A program made the translations under genes and the position numbers. From assembly GCF_046630445.1 (NCBI RefSeq), contig NC_092342.1, positions 84,885,001 through 84,949,000 of the forward strand: a stretch of DNA of 64,000 nucleotides. The letters run 5' to 3'. Origin of the DNA: Rutidosis leptorrhynchoides (Eukaryota; Streptophyta; Magnoliopsida; Asterales; Asteraceae). The notes under the pieces are model-generated. The model was given only the letters and a program-made list of their open reading frames with translations, was not told where the DNA came from and searched no databases. Shown one piece after another: positions 28,683 to 40,452 of the stretch. Within the stretch, counting starts at the first letter, position 1. The number at the start of each line of letters is the position of its first letter.

Positions 28683-29640
28683 GAAATCTATTTCACAGGT
28701 ATGTCTGTACAGTTTTTATTTTTATTTTTATTTTTAACCTTTTGATAATAAACGCTAATTTGTTCGCTAAAAAGTATTAAATTGGTATTGAATAAAATTA
28801 GGTTTGGCGACCGAAATTATTGATATCATTCAAAAATTTATTACATCACTGCGAAATTTAACGTTTATTCTTAAGGTATAAATATCTTTAATCAATCAAC
28901 CCAAAATATTTCAAAAATTCGTCATGAGTTAAATTAGGTCTTGGAACCGAAATTACTTTACCGAAAAGAGGGGCGCATATTTTTGATAATATTTGATTGA
29001 TTAAAGTGGGATAAAAAGACAAAAAGATTTTTAATTTTATTTTTACCATGTTTTTTTTTTAAAATTAATATTTAAATCTTAAATTAATATTGTAAACTTT
29101 GTAAAAACAATATATCTAAAATATTTGAAAAATTAATATAAGTTTGATATGAATTTATAAATTTTTAAATTAAGTTTGGTGTGAATTTTTAATTTTTAAA
29201 ATATGAATTTTTAATTTTATGCATTTCAAATTTTAAGTTTGGTGTGATTTTTTTTTTTTATATATTAATTTTGAATTTAATATTTAAGTTGTGTGAATTT
29301 AAAAACAAAAATTTACTTTATCTCATTAAGTTAAGAATATGATTTTTAAAATTCGTCGTAAGTTGAAGACTAGGTCTTTGAACCGAAATTGCTTTACCCG
29401 AGGGAGGGACGAGAACTTTTATTATCATTATTTTTAATCTTATTGATTTAAAGTATGCCAAAAACATTAAAAAAACCCAAAAATCTTAGCTTTTAAAACA
29501 ATCGCTACAAAAAGACAAATTTTAAAATTTTGTCGAAGGACGGACTAGGACATCGATCCGAAACGACCTCCTCCTAAATAACAAGGGAAACAAAATTTTA
29601 AAATTAATTTCTTAATTGTTTTATAAGTTAAAGATTATAA
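28683..29640 (+). other. AT2 spacer between zinc-knuckle ORF and env-like gene
   Basis: Very AT-rich. Contains four degenerate copies of a unit with ACCGAAATT near 28,810, 28,940, 29,380 and 29,558, several copies of AAGTTTGGTGTGAATTT near 29,130-29,260, and a poly(A) run at 29,644-29,671. No ORF of note. Confidence 0.7.
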
Positions 29641-29679
29641 AAAAATAAAAAAAAAAAAAAAAAAAAAAAAAAGAGCAAA

Positions 29680-29729
29680 CTCCGCGACTCGCGGAGTTTG
29701 AGGTGCAAAACCTCCGCGAGTCGCGGAGG
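29680..29729 (+). promoter_or_regulatory. CG palindrome pair upstream of env-like gene
   Basis: CTCCGCGACTCGCGGAG (29,680-29,696) and CCTCCGCGAGTCGCGGAGG (29,711-29,729). Same pair as in the LTR promoter, about 170 bases before the candidate first exon of the env-like gene. Possible internal promoter; I see no good TATA box after it. Confidence 0.55.
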
Positions 29730-29899
29730 GACCGAAAATCAGAAAAAAAATAAAGAGCTGCACGATCAGTCACTCCCCCACACACAAAACAGAAAAATAC
29801 AGCTCGAAAATAACTGCGAAAAAACCCCGAAAATACACCCAAAAACACCCCAAAAATCTCAATTTTTAACCGTTAATCACCAAATCTTTTGCTAAAATC

Positions 29900-31924
29900 A
29901 TGTTGAGAAGGATGATATCTAAGAATTACTCAAGAAAAACGGTAAATTTCTACACCTAAACACCATTTAATTCGAAATTTGGTGTTCTTGAGCAAATTTT
30001 TCCCCAATTTGATTTTGATGCTTTTTAGTGTAATTAAGCTTAAATTGTTTATGTATTATGCTTGTATAACCTAGATTTATGCTGTTTAACATGATTAGAA
30101 GCCTTAAACTTCAAATTTTGAATAATCTAGGGTTTGTGTTCTTGAGCAAATTTGGGGCTTTTTGATATAAACAGGTTATGGCCGATTTTTGTCATGAATT
30201 GTTGCTAAATTGAGTAGTGTAACATGTCTAGGTAGTTAAATGATCCAAACTTTGAGCCTAAACATGATTTTGAGAATTAAAGTGGACTTTTTCAAGTCTA
30301 AAATTCATGAACTTGATTTTTGAAAGATAATGCCATTTGAGACTTGTTTGATTTTTAGTAATGATTATTTTGACATGTTATTTGAGTTGAATGCTTATGA
30401 ACTTGGCGAAAATTTTCGTATATGCTTATTTGAAAAAGTGTAGATTTGATAAAAATGTGAAAATAAGCTTAAGTTTGATATAAATTGATAATGTCATTGT
30501 AATTATTTTGATTGATGATTTTGCTGACACTAATGCATATTTGGATGCACAAAATTTGTGTTTGATGTGTTTTGCAGAATGAAAGGGGTGAATCTTCATC
30601 CCAAGCCCGCAATGCTCCTGCTGAGAATTTGGAACAACAGGAGGTGGATAACTACTACAAGCAGGATGTACCTCATCCAGTCATGACCTTTTCCGATATG
30701 CATTTGGAAGAGTTGCACCCGAACCTGAGATTTGACAGACTTTGGATAGATTATCCAAAATATCAACGGGGTTTGCATACTCTTCATTCCAAGGTTGTTG
30801 AGGTACCGAGGGTCATAGAATGGGGACCCTTAGAAGCTGTAGAATTGGCCGGGCCAATTAGGGAATTACTTGTACAGAGGTATGGTAATTCTTCTTTTAA
30901 TGACTGGATATGTTTATTCACCATACGCAGACCTGTATATAAAGTATGGTGTGAAGAGTTGTTATGTAGTATAGAGTTGAATGATCGGGTAGCTAGTTTA
31001 ACCGATCGTTCTTTTATTAGATTTTTGTTAGGCGGTTCGATGCGCCACATGTCTTTACTGGACATGGCTCAGGCTTTACGTATATATACGCCTGAGGAGT
31101 TAGCGTCTGCCGATTGTAGAGGATTGATACTAAACGGTAGAAAGATAGATGAGAATTTTGATACACACGGTGTGTGGAGTCAAATGACAAGCCATCACCG
31201 TTTCAAAGGGGGAAACTACTCTTATTTGGATATAGATAGAGCCGAATTAAGAGTGATACATAGGTTTTTAGCTAATTCGATTACACAAAGGGGTAAAAAC
31301 AAAGAAAAGGTAAATGAACAAGATTTGTTTTACCATATGTGTATTCGAGACCCACAGAGCGCTGTAAGTATACCATATTGTGTGGGTTATTATTTATCAG
31401 CTATGGTTCGGGGGATGCGACCACATAGCATAATAGGAGGTGGTATTTTTATTACTTTGATTGGTGAATATCTCGGTGTGGATATAAGTCGGGGGGGATT
31501 ATTAGTAGAAGAACCAGAACCCCGCGATACTATAGGTCTAAATGTATACCATGGTGCGAAAGTTTTGAAGAGGCGAAATAACGCCGCAGTACGATACCAT
31601 GGTAGACATCCACAGGTGGAGAGAAACCAGGAACAAGGTAATGTAGGAGGGGGGAATGAGATGCAAGAAATGCATAGGTTTATAGCTTCTCAGGAATACG
31701 AAAATGCTAGACAGAGAGCATTTGAAGATTGGCAAGTTCATCAGAACCAGATCATAGCGCATTGCCAACATATAGGTAGAAACTATATTCCTACACCGAA
31801 ACCCGTCTTCCCTCCTTGGTCTATAGAAATGCAGCCACCATATCCTACGTATGACCCTGCCGAAGCATTCTATAGCACTTATGGTTATGCCTGGAACCCC
31901 TATTGGTACCAATATCATCCTTAG
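29900..31924 (+). CDS. AT2 env-like (ATHILA ORF) gene, probably two exons
   Basis: The large open frame is 30,578-31,924, but it has no ATG at its start: it begins right after TGTTTTGCAG, a good splice acceptor. Upstream, ATG 29,900 opens 14 codons (MLRRMISKNYSRKT) ending at GT (29,942, GTAAAT). Joining 29,900-29,941 to 30,578 keeps the frame (phase 0) and gives about 463 residues; without splicing the first in-frame Met is at 30,683. The protein belongs to the plant ATHILA ORF family found downstream of integrase in Athila elements (motifs FNDWICLFTIRRPVYKVW, LTDRSFIRFLLGG, FYHMCIRDPQ) and ends in a Pro/Tyr/Trp-rich tail. Called env-like by position only; I see no convincing signal peptide or membrane anchor. 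Function unknown. Confidence 0.8.
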
Positions 31925-32045
31925 TTTACTTATTATTTTTTTTATTTTGTAATTTGTAATTATTAATACATTTAATATTTTTGTTAATATTGTAATCATT
32001 TTTATAATTATCTAACTTTTATTCTTAGACTTTAATAATTTTTGA

Positions 32046-32282
32046 ATGTGGGGTAATAAACCAAACTTCAAAAATATGTATATATGTTTGCAGTTTATCT
32101 TATGTACACAACAGGATAAAACAACGCATTTTCAAAGACTGGCATTAAGTTCAGCAAAAGCAACTAATTTTGACGACAAGATGCAAAATATATGTGAAAT
32201 AACAACAAGACGGAATGAACAAATGATGTGCACCATTTATCATTCAGCAAACAAACGCCAATATATTTGGAAACTTTGGTAA
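32046..32282 (+). CDS. AT2 small ORF after env-like gene (78 aa)
   Basis: ATG 32,046, 78 residues. The counterpart of 12,602-12,838 in AT1 has the same length with only a few residue changes. MWGNKPNFKN start, basic end. No family recognised. Confidence 0.4.
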   Translation: MWGNKPNFKNMYICLQFILCTQQDKTTHFQRLALSSAKATNFDDKMQNICEITTRRNEQMMCTIYHSANKRQYIWKLW

Positions 32283-33981
32283 AAATTTAATCATTTTCAC
32301 ACAAATCACCCTCAATAATTTAATTGTTACTGATTTCTTGCAAATGAGGGCATTGCAAGATCTTAAGTGTGGGAAGGGGTTAAATTCTTTCGGATTTTAA
32401 AATTTTTATATTAAACACTTGGTTACCATTAAAAATACTAGTAAAGCAGTAGTTGTATTAGAATCTAGTGCTCTCTGATAAAAAAGAACAGCCCTAGTCT
32501 TATATACTGACTACCCAATTCTAGTAAAATTTTTCAAAATTTTCAATTAAATGAATTCAAATCATGTTTATACATATTTATGAACGATAAAACTAGGTTT
32601 TAACACCGAAATTATTGTTATCTCAGAAAGAACATAAATTAAGAAACAAACTAAAATGTCAAAATTCATTTAAAATGGAATAGAGGACGATAAAAAGAAA
32701 AATAAAAAGCCAAGTGTGGGAAAATTTATCAAGTTATTTTAAACATATGTCACATATATCTGTAACAAATAACTGAAAATACTTTTGCTTTGAACTAAAC
32801 TAAACTGTTTTACCCGATGAAAGAAAAGAAGAGATGGATCTACACGATGAATCAATTCCATCATTAAAAGGAAGTAAAGTCTTCCGAAAAAGAAACGCGC
32901 TTCTTGATTTAGGTCATGAAGTTGTCGTCCAGACCAGCTGTAGGTTGACGAAAAATCTAGAAAAGTCATCACTAAAATCAGCAGAAAATCCACGGACCTC
33001 AGCATTAAACAGGGTCGCCAAGTGGTCAGATTTATCCTAACCATGAGAAGGATTTATCTCGTACAATGGGGAGGCACCGTGCAAATTAGCTTGATAAGAC
33101 TAATGAATCAGATCCCCAGAAAAGGATAATCTCCTTAAAGATTAAAAATCAGCTTTTAAGACTGATATTACTCAATCCTAGAGATTGACCTTAAAGATTG
33201 AGAATTACAAACTCATGGAATTCGATGATATCTAAACTCGAGCTTAAACGAGAAAATATTTTGATCAAAATTACAAACCGATTTGTTTTCTGAAAACCCT
33301 ATGCGTTCATTACCATTGAACGTAAAATCCTAGGAATTCACCTGGAATTCATTAGGTCACCTGAACTAAATCGGGTGTCAACCGTAAGAACGGTGGTTGC
33401 ATAGTGGTCAAAGACAGGACCTTGAGCCAGACCGAAAAAATTATAAGGGTGAGCTTTACTATTGCTCCTACCAAGGATAGTAATTGCGTCCGACACGTTA
33501 TAGACCATAATCAAAAGCATGTCAGGGGACATTGCCTTAATAGTTGTTTGTTCAACGCTTTCCTTTACAACCGGATGGTAGTTTACCGAAAGGTAATATA
33601 CGGGACAAGTAAACTGGACGTGTTGCTTTCCAAATACAAGGTTAGCAAGTGGGTGACACAAAACCGCAAGTTTTGAGCTAAAATTTTCAAATCTGAAACC
33701 CACCAAACCCACAAAAATATTTTGCAAACACCGGTAAAGGGTTATTCCGGAAAACTTATCTAGGGTAAAAACTAGATTTAATTTTCAAAAGATCAAATGT
33801 TTTCATAAAGATCCAATTTCCTTAATGGATCTAAATTTTTATAGTCATGTGGGACTGTAAACCATATCGTTACTACCATTGTTTATACCGCCGTATAGAA
33901 ATCACTGATGTACAAAGTGTGAAGAATAAAGAAGTGATTCTAGTATTTCAAGACAATATTGCTTGAGGACAAGCAACGCTC
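32283..33981 (+). other. AT2 3' spacer
   Basis: Non-coding region between the small ORF and PPT, collinear with 12,839-14,560 of AT1. It holds two internal PPT-like motifs (32,365 and 32,712), the 68-codon ORF and a hairpin next to the PPT. Nothing else recognised. Confidence 0.7.
32834..33040 (+). CDS. AT2 small ORF (68 aa), conserved in AT1
   Basis: ATG 32,834, MDLHDESIPS to AKWSDLS. Same length and start as 13,406-13,612. Surrounding spacer has small indels between the copies while this frame does not. Unknown function; may be chance. Confidence 0.35.
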   Translation: MDLHDESIPSLKGSKVFRKRNALLDLGHEVVVQTSCRLTKNLEKSSLKSAENPRTSALNRVAKWSDLS

Positions 33982-33996
33982 AAGTGTGGGAATATT
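33956..33996 (+). promoter_or_regulatory. AT2 hairpin and polypurine tract
   Basis: Inverted repeat TTGCTT-GAGGAC-AAGCAA, then AAGTGTGGGAA (33,982-33,992), then the 3' LTR at 33,997. Same in AT1. Confidence 0.8.
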
Positions 33997-35957
33997 TGAT
34001 AATGCTAAAAACGAACATATATTTCATAGCATTATTCCTCAAGAAAGACAAGCTTTTAGTTGCAATTGTTCTATTTACAAGTGATATTCGTTTAAATAAT
34101 AAAAGGTGAAGACAAAAGACAGATTCGACGATTTGAAGACGCAAACGACCAAAAAGCTCAAAAGTACAAAAGACAATCAAAAAGGTTCCAATTATTAATA
34201 AGAAACGTCTCGAAATTACAAAAGTACAAGATTCAAAACGCAAAGTACAAGATATTAAATTGTACGCGAGGACGTTCGAAAATCCGGAACCGGGACCAGA
34301 GTCAACTCTTAACGCTCGACGCAACGGACTAAAAATTACAAGTTAACTATATATATAAATATAATATAATATATAATTAATTATATTAATTATATATATA
34401 TTATATATATATATTAAAAACCGTCGGCAGAGAAAACTCCAAGGACTGAGCTGTAAATACTATCTCCGCGACTCGCGGAGTTTGAAGGGGATTTTGCCGC
34501 GAGTCGCGGAGCCCCAAAATTCAACTCTGGCTATAAAGCAAACCGAATTCTGATCAAATTTCATATTCTATTTCAATCTCTCTCTCAATATATACGTAAT
34601 ATATATATATATATAATTTATATTTTAATTTTAATTTTAATTTTAAATCCTAATAATAAGGGTATGTTAGCGAATGTTGTAAGGGTGTAAGTCGAAATTC
34701 TGTCCGTGTAACGCTACGCTATTTTTAATCATTGTAAGTTATGTTCAACCTTTTTATATTAATGTCTCGTAGCTAAGTTATTATTATGCTTATTTAAAAC
34801 GAAGTAATCATGATGTTGGGCTAATTACTAAAATTGGGTAATTGGGCTTTGTACCATAATTGGGGTTTGGACAAAAGAACGACACTTGTGGAAATTAGAC
34901 TATGGGCTATTAATGGGCTTTATATTTGTTTAACTAAATGAAAGTTTGTTAATGTTAATATAAAGATTTACAATTGGGCGTCCCTATAAATTACCATATA
35001 CACTCAATCGGACACGATGGGCGGGGTATTTATATGTACGAATAATCGTTCATTTAACCGGACACGGGAATGGATTAATAGCCACTAGAATAATCAAAAC
35101 AGGGGTGAAATTACATTCAAGGGTAATTGGTGTAATTGTTAACAAAGTAGTAAAACCTTGGTTTACACGCAGTCGATAACCTGGTGTATTCATTAAACAA
35201 AGTATTAAAACCTTGTTACAATTCGAATCCCCAATTAGTTGGAATATTTAACTTCGGGTATAATAATAATTTGACAAGGACACTTGCACTTTATATTTAT
35301 GATTGATGGACTGTTATGGACAAAAACCAGACGGACATATTGAATAATCCAGGACAAAGGACAATTAACCCATGGGCATAAAACTAAAATCAACACGTCA
35401 AACATCATGATTACGGAAGTTTAAATAAGCATAATTCTTTTATTTCATATTTAATTTCCTTTATTTTATATTTAATTACACTTCTAATTATCGCACTTTT
35501 ATTTATTGTTATTTAATCGCACTTTTATTTTATCGCACTTTTATTATTCGCAATTTCATTATCGTTATTTACTTTACGCTTTAATTTAAGTCTTGTATTT
35601 ATTTTATATTTTACATTAGGTTTTAACTGCGACTAAAATCTTAAAATCGACAAACCGGTCATTAAACGGTAAAAACCCCCTTTATAATAATAATATTACT
35701 TATATATATGTTTGTATTTTTATAAAAGTAAACTAATATAGCGTTGAGCTTTGTTTAAAGATTTCCCTGTGGAACGAACCGGACTTACTAAAAACTACAC
35801 TACTGTACGATTAGGTACACTGCCTATAAGTGTTGTAGCAAGGTTTAAGTATATCCATTCTATAAATAAATAAATATCTTGTGTAAAATTGTATCGTATT
35901 TAATAGTGTTTTCTGCTAAAATTAATAACTATTTTATATACACCTCGCACTTCATCA
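33997..35957 (+). repeat. AT2 3' LTR
   Basis: 1,961 bases, TGATAATGC to ATCA, followed by the second TATAT. It differs from the 5' LTR by about seven substitutions and small microsatellite changes. The CG palindromes at 34,464-34,480 and 34,497-34,511 are identical to the 5' copy. Confidence 0.95.
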
Positions 35958-35962
35958 TATAT

Positions 35963-38483
35963 ACACTCCAATGATCAGCTCTTAGCAGCCCATGTGAGTC
36001 ACCTAACACATGTGGGAACCATCATTTGGCAACTAGCATGAAATATCTCATAAAATTACAAAAATATGAGTAATCATTCATGACTTATTTACATGAAAAC
36101 AAAATTACATATCCTTTATATCTAATCCATACACCAACGACCAAAAACACCTACAAACACTTTCATTCTTCAATTTTATTCATCTAATTGATCTCTCTCA
36201 AGTTCTATCTTCAAGTTCTAAGTGTTCTTCATATATTCTACAAGTTCTAGTTACATAAAATCAAGAATACTTTCAAGTTTGCTAGCTCACTCCAATCTTG
36301 TAAGGTGATCATCCAACCTCAAGAAATCTTTGTTTATTACAGTAGGTTATCATTCTAATACAAGGTAATAATCATATTCAAACTTTGGTTCAATTTCTAT
36401 AACTATAACAATCTTATTTCAAGTGATGATCTTACTTGAACTTGTTTTCGTGTCATGATTCTGCTTCAAGAACTTCGAGCCATCCAAGGATCCGTTGAAG
36501 CTAGATCCATTTTTCTCTTTTCCAGTAGGTTTATCCAAGGAACTTAAGGTAGTAATGATGTTCATAACATCATTCGATTCATACATATAAAGCTATCTTA
36601 TTCGAAGGTTTACACTTGTAATCACTAGAACATAGTTTAGTTAATTCTAAACTTGTTCGCAAACAAAAGTTAATCCTTATAACTTGACTTTTAAAATCAA
36701 CTAAACACATGTTCTATATCTATATGATATGCTAACTTAATGATTTAAAACCTGGAATCACGAAAAACACCGTAAAACCGGATTTACGCCGTCGTAGTAA
36801 CACCGCGGGCTGTTTTGGGTTAGTTAATTAAAAACTATGATAAACTTTGATTTAAAATTTGTTATTCTGGGAAAATGATTTTTATTATGAACATGAAACT
36901 ATATCCAAAAATTATGGTTAAACTCAAAGTGGAAGTATGTTTTCTAAAATGGTCATCTAGACGTCGTTCTTTCTACTGAAATGACTACCTTTACAAAAAC
37001 GACTTGTAACTTATTTTTCCGACTATAAACCTATACTTTTTCTGTTTAGATTCATAAAATATAGTTCAATATGAAACCATAGCAATTTGATTCACTCAAA
37101 ACGGATTTAAAATGAAGAAGTTATGGGTAAAACAAGATTGGATAATTTTTCTCATTTTAGCTACGTGAAAATTGGTAACAAATCTATTCCAACCATAACT
37201 TAATCAACTTGTATTGTATATTATGTAATCTTGAGATACCATAGACACGTATACAATATTTCGACCTATCATGTCGACACATCTATATATATTTCGGAAC
37301 AACCATAGACACTCTATATGTGAATGTTGGAGTTAGCTATACAGGGTTGAGGTTGATTCCAAAATATATATAGTTTGAGTTGTGATCAATACTGAGATAC
37401 GTATACACTGGGTCGTGGATTGATTCAAGATAATATTTATCGATTTATTTCTGTACATCTAACTGTGGACAACTAGTTGTAGGTTACTAACGAGGACAGC
37501 TGACTTAATAAACTTAAAACATCAAAATATATTAAAAGTGTTGTAAATATATTTTGAACATACTTTGATATATATGTATATATTTTTATAGGTTCGTGAA
37601 TCAACCAGTGGCCAAGTCTTACTTCCCGACGAAGTAAAAATCTGTGAAAGTGAGTTATAGTCCCACTTTTAAAATCTAATATTTTTGGGATGAGAATACA
37701 TGCAGGTTTTATAAATGATTTACAAAATAGACACAAGTACGTGAAACTACATTCTATGGTTGAATTATCGAAATCGAATATGCCCCTTTTTATTAAGTCT
37801 GGTAATCTAAGAATTAGGGAACAGACACCCAAATTGACGCGAATCCTAAAGATAGATCTATTGGGCCTAACAAACCCCATCCAAAGTACCGGATGCTTTA
37901 GTACTTCGAAATTTATATCATATCCGAAGGATGTCCCTGAATGATGGGGATATTCTTATATATGCATCTTGTTAATGTCGGTTACCAGGTGTTCACCATA
38001 TGAATAATTTTTTATCTCTATGTATGGGATGTGTATTGAAATATGAAATCTTGTGGTCTATTATTATGATTTGATATATATAGGTTAAACCTATAACTCA
38101 CCAACATTTTTGTTGACGTTTTAAGCATGTTTAATCTCAGGTGATTATTAAGAGCTTCCGCTGTCGCATACTTAAATAAGGACGAGATTTGGAGTCCATG
38201 CTTGTATGATATTGTGTAAAAACTGCATTCAAGAAACTTATTTTGTTGTAACATATTTGTATTGTAAACCATTAGGTAATGGTCGTGTGTAAACAGGATA
38301 TTTTAGATTATCATTATTTGATAATCTACGTAAAGCTTTTTAAACCTTTATTGATGAAATAAAGGTTATGGTTTGTTTTAAAATGAATGCAGTCTTTGAA
38401 AAACGTCTCATATAGAGGTCAAAACCTCGCAACGAAATCAATTAATATGGAACGTTTTTAATCAATAAGAACGGGACATTTCA
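35963..38483 (+). repeat. CV2 5' LTR, second part
   Basis: Continuation of the LTR split at 19,126. Matches 45,806-48,326 of the 3' LTR and ends TTTCA before the PBS. The short AT tract at 37,363 replaces the long microsatellite of CV1. Confidence 0.94.
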
Positions 38484-38485
38484 GT

Positions 38486-38503
38486 TGGTATCCGAGCGTT
38501 GGT
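38486..38503 (+). other. CV2 primer binding site, one mismatch
   Basis: TGGTATCCGAGC. One A-to-C change compared with the CV1 PBS and the initiator-Met tRNA complement. Confidence 0.85.
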
Positions 38504-38693
38504 CTTAGAGAACCAGAATTTTGCATTAGTGTGTCTTATCTAGTTTGTTAGGATGCATTAGTGAGTCTGGACTTCGACCGTGTTTATTTGAAAAATGATT
38601 GCTTAACAAATTTTGTTGGAAACTATATATTTTTTAACATGTGAATATTATGTGATATATTAATCTCTTAACGCGTTTGATATTATGTGATAG

Positions 38694-39292
38694 ATGTCTA
38701 CCTCTAGAACAAGTCCCATTGACTCACCTAATAATAATGAAGAGTCAAATGTAAATTGGAATGATTCGTGGACTGATTCACAAGTTCCCGAAGAGGAACC
38801 GGAAGAAGAGTCGGAAGCGGAAGAAGAATCGGAACCGGATGAAGAAATAGAACCGGTGGGGGAAATAATAAAACGGTTAAGTAAAAGAAAATCCTCAACC
38901 AACCGACCAAGGTTAATTATGGTCAATGGTGTTTCCTCCAAGGAAGCAAAATATTGGGAGGATTACCAATTCTCCGATGAATCGGATTCCGACGAGAATT
39001 CCGATGATGTTATAGAAATTACCCCAACTGAATTTAAAAAGGCAAAAGAAAATAATAAGGGAAAGGGCATAAAAATATAGAGATATCTAATTCCAACCCC
39101 GATGAACTTTATATGTATCGTCAACCCCCGAAGTCCTTAAGTTGTAACAATGACCCGGGAACCTCTAAACCACCAGGTTTTTCTAAACCAATGTGGATAA
39201 CGACGGCTCGTATTAGGGGAACATCATATATCCCTAGAAACTTGGCAAAATGAACCAAAACCGAAGAAGAAGAAATAAGCGAGTCGGAATAA
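38694..39292 (+). pseudogene. CV2 extra ORF A: acidic repeat protein, broken
   Basis: Counterpart of 2,179-2,793. Open for 128 codons to TAG 39,078, where a net 2-base insertion relative to CV1 shifts the frame. A CGA-to-TGA change follows near 39,250, and the old end is TAA 39,290. It has fewer EPEEES-type units than CV1. At the site of the CV1 stop this copy reads Ser. So the lesions differ between copies, implying an intact ancestor. Confidence 0.6.
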
Positions 39293-39428
39293 GATAGTTG
39301 TATTCGTGTGGTGTAATATAAGTAATATAGTGTGCTTATGCTTTATTATATATGTAAAAATTGCTTGTATTAATAAGTATTTTTTTATGAATCTAACTCT
39401 TGTCTATTTTACAGTATAAAAACACAAA

Positions 39429-40112
39429 ATGGATAGACAACCCAATATTTGAAGAGACCTATCCGGAGACATGATTGATGAAATCTTGTCTAGAGTCGGT
39501 CAGAATTCTTCGGCACAACTATTTAAGGCGAGATCAGTTTGTAAGACATTCGAAGAACGTTCCAAGAATGCCTTGGTTTATAAAAGGCTTTCGTTCGAAA
39601 GATGGGGGATATCACATTGGGAAATCCATAAGTTACGATGTGTTTACTTTGACGCATATATTGCGGGGAACCCAAATGCTATTTTACGCAATGGGTTAAG
39701 AAATTATTTTGACTCAATATATCCGAATATTGGACTTCGTGATTTAGAAAAAGCGACTAACATGCAACATAAAGAAGCATGTTATGCTTACGGATTAGTA
39801 ATGTTCGCTTCTCACCAAAGTGAGAACAAGAACATCGGCCTACAACTATTAAACAAAACGTTCCCACAAGTGACTGAGTCGGTAATTGGGGTAAGAAATG
39901 AGGTTTTTAGATTGTTACGGGACTGTTGGACATTACGTAACCCTCGTCCCTTTGACGACGTTACAACACGCTGTCTTATCAACGGCCATAAAGGTTATGT
40001 TCCACAAGACCAAGGATGGGAAGTAATCCTAGTAAAACCAGAATGCATGACTTGTTTCTGGACGTATGAATTACGTGTCTTTATTGCCTTTGCTGAACGA
40101 CTTGTGTACTAG
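39429..40112 (+). pseudogene. CV2 extra ORF B: F-box protein, early stop
   Basis: Counterpart of 2,932-3,615, same length. Codon 8 is TGA (39,450-39,452); afterwards the frame is open to TAG 40,110. Translation from the next Met (39,471) would give 213 residues that lack the first Leu-Pro of the F-box. About 92% identical to CV1 over those residues. By hand count about 18 synonymous and 17 amino-acid-changing differences separate the copies. TTTTACAG again lies 14 bases before the original ATG. Confidence 0.8.
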
Positions 40113-40300
40113 CTAGAATTATCTTCACAACCATCTTGTATCAAATTTATTGTGTGCTATATTTCATGCTATATGTAAAATAAGCGGCATTGTAAGTTTG
40201 TAAAATATTGTGTAAAAGTTTGAACGCGAAATATTATTATAATCAGTTTTTCATATAGAATTGTAGTAGTTGAATTGTATATTAGCTACTAAGTATGAAG

Positions 40301-40323
40301 TTAACGGGTAGGTACTACCCGAA
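40301..40323 (+). promoter_or_regulatory. Internal PPT/LTR-junction-like motif in CV2
   Basis: TTAACGGGTAGGTACT then ACCCGAA, identical to CV1 3,811-3,833. It lies between F-box ORF and gag. Confidence 0.75.
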
Positions 40324-40452
40324 TTTAAACTTATAAAACGCTAATATGAAGAAAAAGCTTTTATAAATGAGTTCATATTATACTACGAAATACTATTAAC
40401 TACTCTTAATATTCTGTATGATTAACTTGTTCCATTTGACTATTTGAAGGAA

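Larger units (their letters stand above)
19127..35957 (+). mobile_element. AT2: complete Athila-lineage element
   Basis: 16.8-kb element with 5-bp duplication TATAT (19,122-19,126 and 35,958-35,962), two nearly identical LTRs (about seven substitutions by eye in 1.96 kb), an Athila-type PBS, gag, pol, a small zinc-knuckle ORF, an env-like gene and a long 3' spacer. Apart from one TAG between gag and pol, all major frames are open. The LTR similarity makes it the youngest large insertion in the window; it sits inside the 5' LTR of CV2. Confidence 0.96.

Noticed and set aside
30578..31924. Calling the ATHILA ORF a true viral envelope protein
   Set aside because: I see no signal peptide, clear membrane anchor or fusion motif. 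The label env-like rests on position only.
33404..33676. 90-codon plus-strand ORF in the AT2 3' spacer
   Set aside because: Starts with GTG and the AT1 counterpart is frameshifted and stopped early; no support.
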